9,326 bases of DNA, from NCBI GenBank assembly GCA_900545035.1, contig UQXM01000071.1, positions 1 to 9,326 of the forward strand, given 5' to 3'. This document shows, one piece after another, positions 5,995-9,326 of this stretch. Under the pieces are notes generated by a model, which was not told the DNA's origin, searched no databases, and saw only the letters and a list, made by a program, of their open reading frames with translations. The translations under genes and the position numbers were made by a program. Source of the DNA: an uncultured Fusobacterium sp. GTDB taxonomy: Bacteria > Fusobacteriota > Fusobacteriia > Fusobacteriales > Fusobacteriaceae. The first letter of the stretch is position 1; each line of letters begins with the position of its first letter.

Positions 5995-7302
5995 ATGATT
6001 TTTGATTTGCCACCAATTTTAGGTTTTTTACCACTTATTCTTTACATTTATTTGATGCTTAAAGGTAAAGATATGAATTTGTCAGTTCTTTTATGTGTAT
6101 TACTTGGTGCTGTGATGACTGGAGAAAGTATAATTGGTTTTGGGGAAACATTAAAAAATTCTCTTAGTTCATTTTTATCATTAATAGGTTTTATAATTGT
6201 TTTGGGATCAGGTTTAGGAGAAGTTTTAACTCATACTAAAGTAGCTCAAAATATAGTGTATTTTGTAGTTGAAAAAACAAATATAAAAACAGAAAAACAA
6301 GCGATTCTAATATCAATGATTACATGTACTTTATTAGTTTCTATGCTTGGAACTTTATCAGGTTCAGTAGCTATTGTAGCACCTATACTAATTCCAATTG
6401 TAGCATGTCTAGGTCTTACTCCAAGTACATTGGGAGTAATATTTCATGGAGCAGCAGCAACAGGTTTACAGATTGGTCCATTTGTACCTCCTGTAGCAAC
6501 TATAATGGGTCTTACTGGTTTAACTTATTCATCTTTTATGTTACATGCAGGACTTCCTATGGGAATTATAATATGGGGTTCAACATACTTTTTAGCTTGT
6601 CATACTCAGAAATTAACAAGAGGAAAAGAAAAATTTGATGATACAGACACAAAAGCAGCAGATTTTAAAAGTAGTCCAATAATAAATAGAGCAACTTTTG
6701 CATTTTTATTAACTATGATAGTAATGCTTATATATGGAATTGTAGCTAAAGCAGGAGCTTCATATGCAATAGTAGTAATGCTAACAGCTTCACTTGTTAC
6801 AGGGCTTTCAGCAGGAATGAGTTTAACAGCTTCAATAAAAAAATTAGTTGATGGAGCTTCAAAAATGTATTGGATGTTCTTTATGTTTATTCTTTTTGAT
6901 CCATTTTTAAATTATGTAGCAAAATCAGGAGCTTTTGAAGCAATTTCTAATTATATGAAACCTTTAATTGATTTAGGTGGTGTTGGTGCATTTTTGATTA
7001 TTGCAGCAGCTATAGGAGTATTTGGAATTTCTGGTGCAGGAGTTGCTCAGGCTCAAATAACTCATGAATTATTTTTACCATTAGTAACAGCAATGTCAGT
7101 AAAAATGGAAATATGGGCATTTATAGTTTTAGTAGCATGTCAAGTTACTTTTTTTGTAAGTCCAACAGTTGATATGGTAGGAACTATGGGACTTGCACAT
7201 TCTAAAAATATTAAAGCAATGTTAAAAAATGGATGGAGTATTACAATTGTAACATTTATGGTAGTAATAATAAGAGCTATAATTTATGCCAAAGGAGTTT
7301 AA
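5995..7302 (+). CDS. Polytopic inner-membrane transporter, ion-transporter superfamily type
   Basis: A 435-residue, very hydrophobic integral membrane protein with about 11-12 predicted spans (by eye around residues 5-23, 28-45, 57-80, 103-133, 137-165, 178-198, 230-250, 255-275, 291-310, 325-348, 375-395 and 412-432). A short charged cytoplasmic-type loop lies at about 203-225, between the two halves. The small-residue segments GTLSGSVAIVAPILIPI and GAAATGLQIGPFVPPVATIMG in the first half, and GISGAGVAQAQITHE and VSPTVDMVGTMG in the second, look like the paired re-entrant/unwound regions of the IT superfamily (NhaC, DcuC, GntP, citrate and AbgT relatives). I cannot assign a subfamily with confidence; automatic labels such as Na+/H+ antiporter would not prove substrate. 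Lying between an RpiR regulator and two amide hydrolases, it most likely imports their organic substrate (an N-acyl or amide compound), probably coupled to H+ or Na+. That role is inference. Confidence 0.78.
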   Translation: MIFDLPPILGFLPLILYIYLMLKGKDMNLSVLLCVLLGAVMTGESIIGFGETLKNSLSSFLSLIGFIIVLGSGLGEVLTHTKVAQNIVYFVVEKTNIKTEKQAILISMITCTLLVSMLGTLSGSVAIVAPILIPIVACLGLTPSTLGVIFHGAAATGLQIGPFVPPVATIMGLTGLTYSSFMLHAGLPMGIIIWGSTYFLACHTQKLTRGKEKFDDTDTKAADFKSSPIINRATFAFLLTMIVMLIYGIVAKAGASYAIVVMLTASLVTGLSAGMSLTASIKKLVDGASKMYWMFFMFILFDPFLNYVAKSGAFEAISNYMKPLIDLGGVGAFLIIAAAIGVFGISGAGVAQAQITHELFLPLVTAMSVKMEIWAFIVLVACQVTFFVSPTVDMVGTMGLAHSKNIKAMLKNGWSITIVTFMVVIIRAIIYAKGV

Positions 7303-7320
7303 TTAAATTATTTCATTATT

Positions 7321-7327
7321 AAGGAGG
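7321..7327 (+). promoter_or_regulatory. Ribosome binding site of the nitrilase-family gene
   Basis: AAGGAGG, a near-perfect Shine-Dalgarno, four bases before ATG at 7332, in a 29-nt gap after the transporter stop codon. Confidence 0.72.
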
Positions 7328-7331
7328 AAAA

Positions 7332-8153
7332 ATGTTAAATTTTGCACTTTTACAGACAGATATAAAATTTTGTGATCCAGAATATAATTTTGAAAATGTA
7401 AGAAAAATGTTTGATAAAGCAATGAAGAATAATGTTAAACCAGATATTGTAGTGTTACCAGAAGATTGGAGTTACGGTTTTTCTGATAAAATGTATCATG
7501 ATATGGACAATTACTGTGAACCAGAAAATGATCCTTCTATAACAGTATTAAGAGAATTAGCTAAAAAATATAGTGTTTGGGTTGTGGGGGGATCTATTGC
7601 AACTAAAAGTAGTAAAGATAATAAAATTAGGAATACAACTTTTTTTATAAATAAAAATGGTGAAATAAATTCAGAATATAGTAAAATGCATTTATACAGT
7701 GATATGGATGAAAATTATATGATAGAATCAGGAGATAAAGCTGATGTAGTGGAAACAGAATTAGGAAAATTTGGTTTTATGATTTGTTATGATATTCGTT
7801 TTTGCGAATTATCTAGAATTTATGCAATTAAAGGAGCAGAAGCATTGATAGTTACATCAGATTTTCCTAATCCAAGAGTAAATCACTGGAAAACATTATT
7901 AACAGCTAGAGCTATAGAAAATCAAATGTTTGTTATAGCTTGTAATCGCGTTGGAGAGAGCCCTATGGGAACTTATTGTGGGCATTCTTTAATTATAAAT
8001 CCCTGGGGAGAAATAATTGCAGAAGGAGGAGAAGGACAAGAAATAATATATGGAAGTATTGACTTGTCGTTAATTCATGAAATAAGAGAAACAATACATA
8101 TGTTTAGAGATAGACATCCTGAATTTTATGAAAAAGAAGGAATATTGAAATAA
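7332..8153 (+). CDS. Carbon-nitrogen hydrolase (nitrilase superfamily), omega-amidase-like
   Basis: A 273-residue cytosolic amidase of the nitrilase superfamily. The Glu-Lys-Cys catalytic triad is complete: Glu44 in VVLPEDW, Lys118 in YSKMHLY, and the nucleophile Cys152 in GFMICYDIRF. The segments SDFPNPRVNHWKTLL and TARAIENQMFVIACNRVG follow, then HSLIINPWGEIIAEG near 218-232; this layout is that of the Nit2/YafV omega-amidase branch, which hydrolyses 2-oxoglutaramate or 2-oxosuccinamate to the oxoacid and ammonia. N-carbamoyl amino acid amidohydrolases share the scaffold, so the substrate is not fixed. In context it is the third gene of the RpiR-controlled cassette, directly after the transporter and before a terminator hairpin and an M20 amidohydrolase. 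An omega-amidase would also match the transaminase encoded divergently (products of glutamine or asparagine transamination), but that link is speculative. The gene is full length and intact. Confidence 0.9.
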   Translation: MLNFALLQTDIKFCDPEYNFENVRKMFDKAMKNNVKPDIVVLPEDWSYGFSDKMYHDMDNYCEPENDPSITVLRELAKKYSVWVVGGSIATKSSKDNKIRNTTFFINKNGEINSEYSKMHLYSDMDENYMIESGDKADVVETELGKFGFMICYDIRFCELSRIYAIKGAEALIVTSDFPNPRVNHWKTLLTARAIENQMFVIACNRVGESPMGTYCGHSLIINPWGEIIAEGGEGQEIIYGSIDLSLIHEIRETIHMFRDRHPEFYEKEGILK

Positions 8154-8190
8154 ATAATAAACCACCACTATTTAGCGGTGGTTTATTATT
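8153..8190 (+). terminator. Hairpin terminator between the amidase and M20 genes
   Basis: AATAATAAACCACCAC (8153-8168) pairs with GCGGTGGTTTATTATT (8175-8190): 16 positions with one A/C mismatch near the TATTTA loop. The 5' arm begins on the last base of the amidase stop codon. The T-rich 3' arm acts as the U tract, though the bases after it are A-rich, so termination may be partial. No promoter can be placed in the 23 nt between the hairpin and the next ATG, so the M20 gene would depend on read-through. Confidence 0.85.
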
Positions 8191-8200
8191 AAAAGTAAAA

Positions 8201-8205
8201 AGAGG
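8201..8205 (+). promoter_or_regulatory. Ribosome binding site of the M20 gene
   Basis: AGAGG with an 8-nt spacer to ATG at 8214. It is weaker than the sites of the other genes in the cassette, but no better start is available in frame. Confidence 0.6.
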
Positions 8206-8213
8206 TTAAAAGT

Positions 8214-9326
8214 ATGATTCAAAATAAAGAAATAGATAAAATTATAGAAGAAATATATCAGGAGATATTAATATTTAGAAGAAATATACATAAATATCCA
8301 GAATTAAGTAATGAAGAAAAAGAAACATCTAAAAAAATAATAGATAAATTGAAAGAGAATAACATAGAAAATATAAAGATAAATTCTTTAAATTATGGAA
8401 TTATAGGTCAAATTAATGAAATAAAAGATAAAAAAACTATACTTTTTAGGGCGGATATGGACGCTTTACCTTTGGAAGAAATAACAAATTTACCATATTC
8501 ATCTGTTAATAAACATGTAGCTCATGCATGTGGGCATGATTTTCATACTTCTATTTTACTTGGGACTTTAATAGTATTAAATAAATTAAAAGATAAATTA
8601 AATGGAAATATTAGATTTGTTTTCCAACCAGCTGAAGAAGATTCTCCAATAGGAGGAGCGAAAGAGATGATAAGTCAAGGTGTTTTAAATAGGGTTGATG
8701 AGGCTTATGCAATGCATGTATTAGGAATCCCTTTAGGAAAAATAGAGATTTGTCCTAATATTGCTACATCTAAATCAGATCGTTTTCGAATAAAAATTAT
8801 AGGAAAAAGCAGTCATGGATCATTACCAAATGAGGGTAAAGATCCAATAATAGTAGCAGGAAATATAATTTCCTCAATTCAAACAATCATTAGTAGATTT
8901 TTAGCTTATTCAGATAAAGCAGTAATATCAGTAGGAAAAATATATGGAGAAAGTAATGCTAATAGCAATACTAAAGGCGGTTATGGAATATATATATCTA
9001 ATCTGAATAGAGAAATAACAACAATAAATAACACAGGAATAATATCTGGTAAAGCTATTAAGACTAGTAGTAGAAGTAGTGGTTCTGGAATAAATATTTC
9101 AAGTGGAACACTAAAGGGATTAAATAATATAGGAATAATATCTGGGAATACTGCTGGTACAGCTTCTGGAACTGGTAATGGAATAAATATTTCAAGTGGA
9201 ACACTAAAGGGATTAAATAATATAGGAATAATATCTGGGAATACTGCTGGTACAGCTTCTGGAACTGGTAATGGAATAAATATTTCAAGTGGAACACTAA
9301 AGGGATTAAATAATATAGGAATAATA
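8214..9326 (+). CDS. M20 amidohydrolase fused in frame to autotransporter-type repeats (runs off window)
   Basis: The open frame has 371 codons with no stop before the window ends. Residues 1 to about 250 are a clear M20 amidohydrolase (hippurate/IAA-amino acid hydrolase, N-acyl amino acid deacylase type). Visible are IHKYPEL at 25-31, the metal-ligand loop FRADMDALP at 78-86, the HACGHDFH metal site at 104-111 (Cys106, His108), the catalytic Glu pair in QPAEED (141-142), the metal His in AMHV (His168), and the lid-domain motif SSHGSLP at 199-205. The family strand VGKIYG..NAN is present to Asn250, but the expected IIP/VIP and everything after it, including the last metal-binding His, is missing. 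From about 251 the protein instead reads as Gly/Ser/Asn-rich passenger repeats (NNTGIISG, NNIGIISG). There is no signal peptide, so such a hybrid could not be secreted as an autotransporter, and the enzyme would be incomplete. This is a rearrangement or a chimeric join; the upstream half is a genuine member of the cassette. Confidence 0.8.
   Translation, partial: MIQNKEIDKIIEEIYQEILIFRRNIHKYPELSNEEKETSKKIIDKLKENNIENIKINSLNYGIIGQINEIKDKKTILFRADMDALPLEEITNLPYSSVNKHVAHACGHDFHTSILLGTLIVLNKLKDKLNGNIRFVFQPAEEDSPIGGAKEMISQGVLNRVDEAYAMHVLGIPLGKIEICPNIATSKSDRFRIKIIGKSSHGSLPNEGKDPIIVAGNIISSIQTIISRFLAYSDKAVISVGKIYGESNANSNTKGGYGIYISNLNREITTINNTGIISGKAIKTSSRSSGSGINISSGTLKGLNNIGIISGNTAGTASGTGNGINISSGTLKGLNNIGIISGNTAGTASGTGNGINISSGTLKGLNNIGII
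8964..9086 (+). other. Start of autotransporter-passenger-like sequence, with a degenerate repeat unit
   Basis: After the last codon that aligns with M20 proteins (Asn250, 8961-8963) the frame reads SNTKGGY and then a 34-codon unit at 8985-9086 beginning GIYIS and containing NNTGIISG. It is an imperfect relative of the exact 31-codon repeats that follow. The pattern of short beta-strand turns with NxGxISG is typical of beta-helical passenger regions in large fusobacterial autotransporters (family knowledge); the autotransporter assignment is inferred from pattern only, since no beta-barrel lies in the window. Confidence 0.6.
9087..9326 (+). repeat. Exact 93-bp (31-codon) tandem repeat, 2.6 copies, truncated by the window end
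   Basis: Copies at 9087-9179, 9180-9272 and a partial 54-nt copy at 9273-9326 are identical base for base as far as they go. Each begins GGAATAAATATTTCAAGTGG and encodes GINISSGTLKGLNNIGIISG plus an 11-residue tail rich in Thr, Gly, Ala and Ser. The period is a multiple of three, so copy-number change would keep the frame open. Complete identity between copies implies recent duplication or gene conversion, and the window ends inside the array. Confidence 0.95.

Noticed and set aside
6324..6638. 104-codon plus-strand frame inside the transporter gene
   Set aside because: Out-of-frame shadow rich in Ser/Tyr/Asn; the transporter frame is strongly supported by its membrane segments and ribosome binding site.
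8184..8189. Possible -10 (TATTAT) for a separate M20 promoter
   Set aside because: No acceptable -35 is found 16-18 nt upstream (the position reads ACCACC, part of the terminator stem).
9064..9297. Minus-strand frame with 31-residue repeats (FHLKYLFHYQF)
   Set aside because: It is only the antisense reading of the 93-bp tandem repeat; the plus-strand Gly/Ser/Asn-rich reading matches known passenger-type repeats.
9087..9326. CRISPR array as an explanation of the regular repeats
   Set aside because: The whole 93-bp period is conserved with no variable spacers, the unit is a whole number of codons and the frame is open; it is a coding tandem repeat.

Overview
The window looks like chromosomal DNA from a low-GC, strictly fermentative bacterium, most likely a Fusobacterium species. 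This rests on the extreme AT bias, the strong AGGAGG-type ribosome binding sites, the enzyme families present, and a glycine/serine/asparagine-rich tandem repeat (core NNIGIISG) of the kind found in the passenger regions of very large fusobacterial autotransporters. The genus is inferred from general knowledge, not from a database search.

Left part (1-1820, + strand): a KDPG/KDG aldolase gene that has lost its first dozen or so codons is followed 15 nt later by a complete PfkB-type 2-dehydro-3-deoxygluconokinase gene. Together they form the lower end of a hexuronate / 2-keto-3-deoxygluconate catabolic operon: kinase makes KDPG, aldolase splits it to pyruvate and glyceraldehyde 3-phosphate. 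The operon ends at an intrinsic terminator, which faces a second terminator serving the opposite strand.

Middle part (1847-4851, - strand): a two-gene operon encodes an AspC/TyrB-like PLP aminotransferase and a 574-residue protein whose C-terminal half has the PEP carboxykinase / HPr kinase fold. Both genes start with TTG behind strong Shine-Dalgarno sequences. A plausible but unproven link is aspartate to oxaloacetate to PEP.

A 264-nt, extremely AT-rich divergent control region (4852-5115) carries two near-consensus sigma-70 promoters pointing away from each other. Between them lie TGTAA/TTACA inverted repeats that are candidate operators for the RpiR-type regulator encoded next door.

Right part (5116-9326, + strand): an RpiR/SIS regulator, a polytopic ion-transporter-superfamily permease, an omega-amidase-like nitrilase-superfamily hydrolase, a hairpin terminator, and an M20 amidohydrolase. 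This looks like a regulated cassette for uptake and hydrolysis of an amide or N-acyl compound; the substrate cannot be read from the sequence.

Both window ends are abnormal. At the left, the aldolase frame runs into unrelated sequence with two in-frame stops. At the right, the M20 frame stops resembling M20 proteins near residue 250 and continues in frame into autotransporter-type 31-codon tandem repeats up to the last base. Either these are real rearrangements at repeated DNA or the window is a contig whose ends are chimeric joins.
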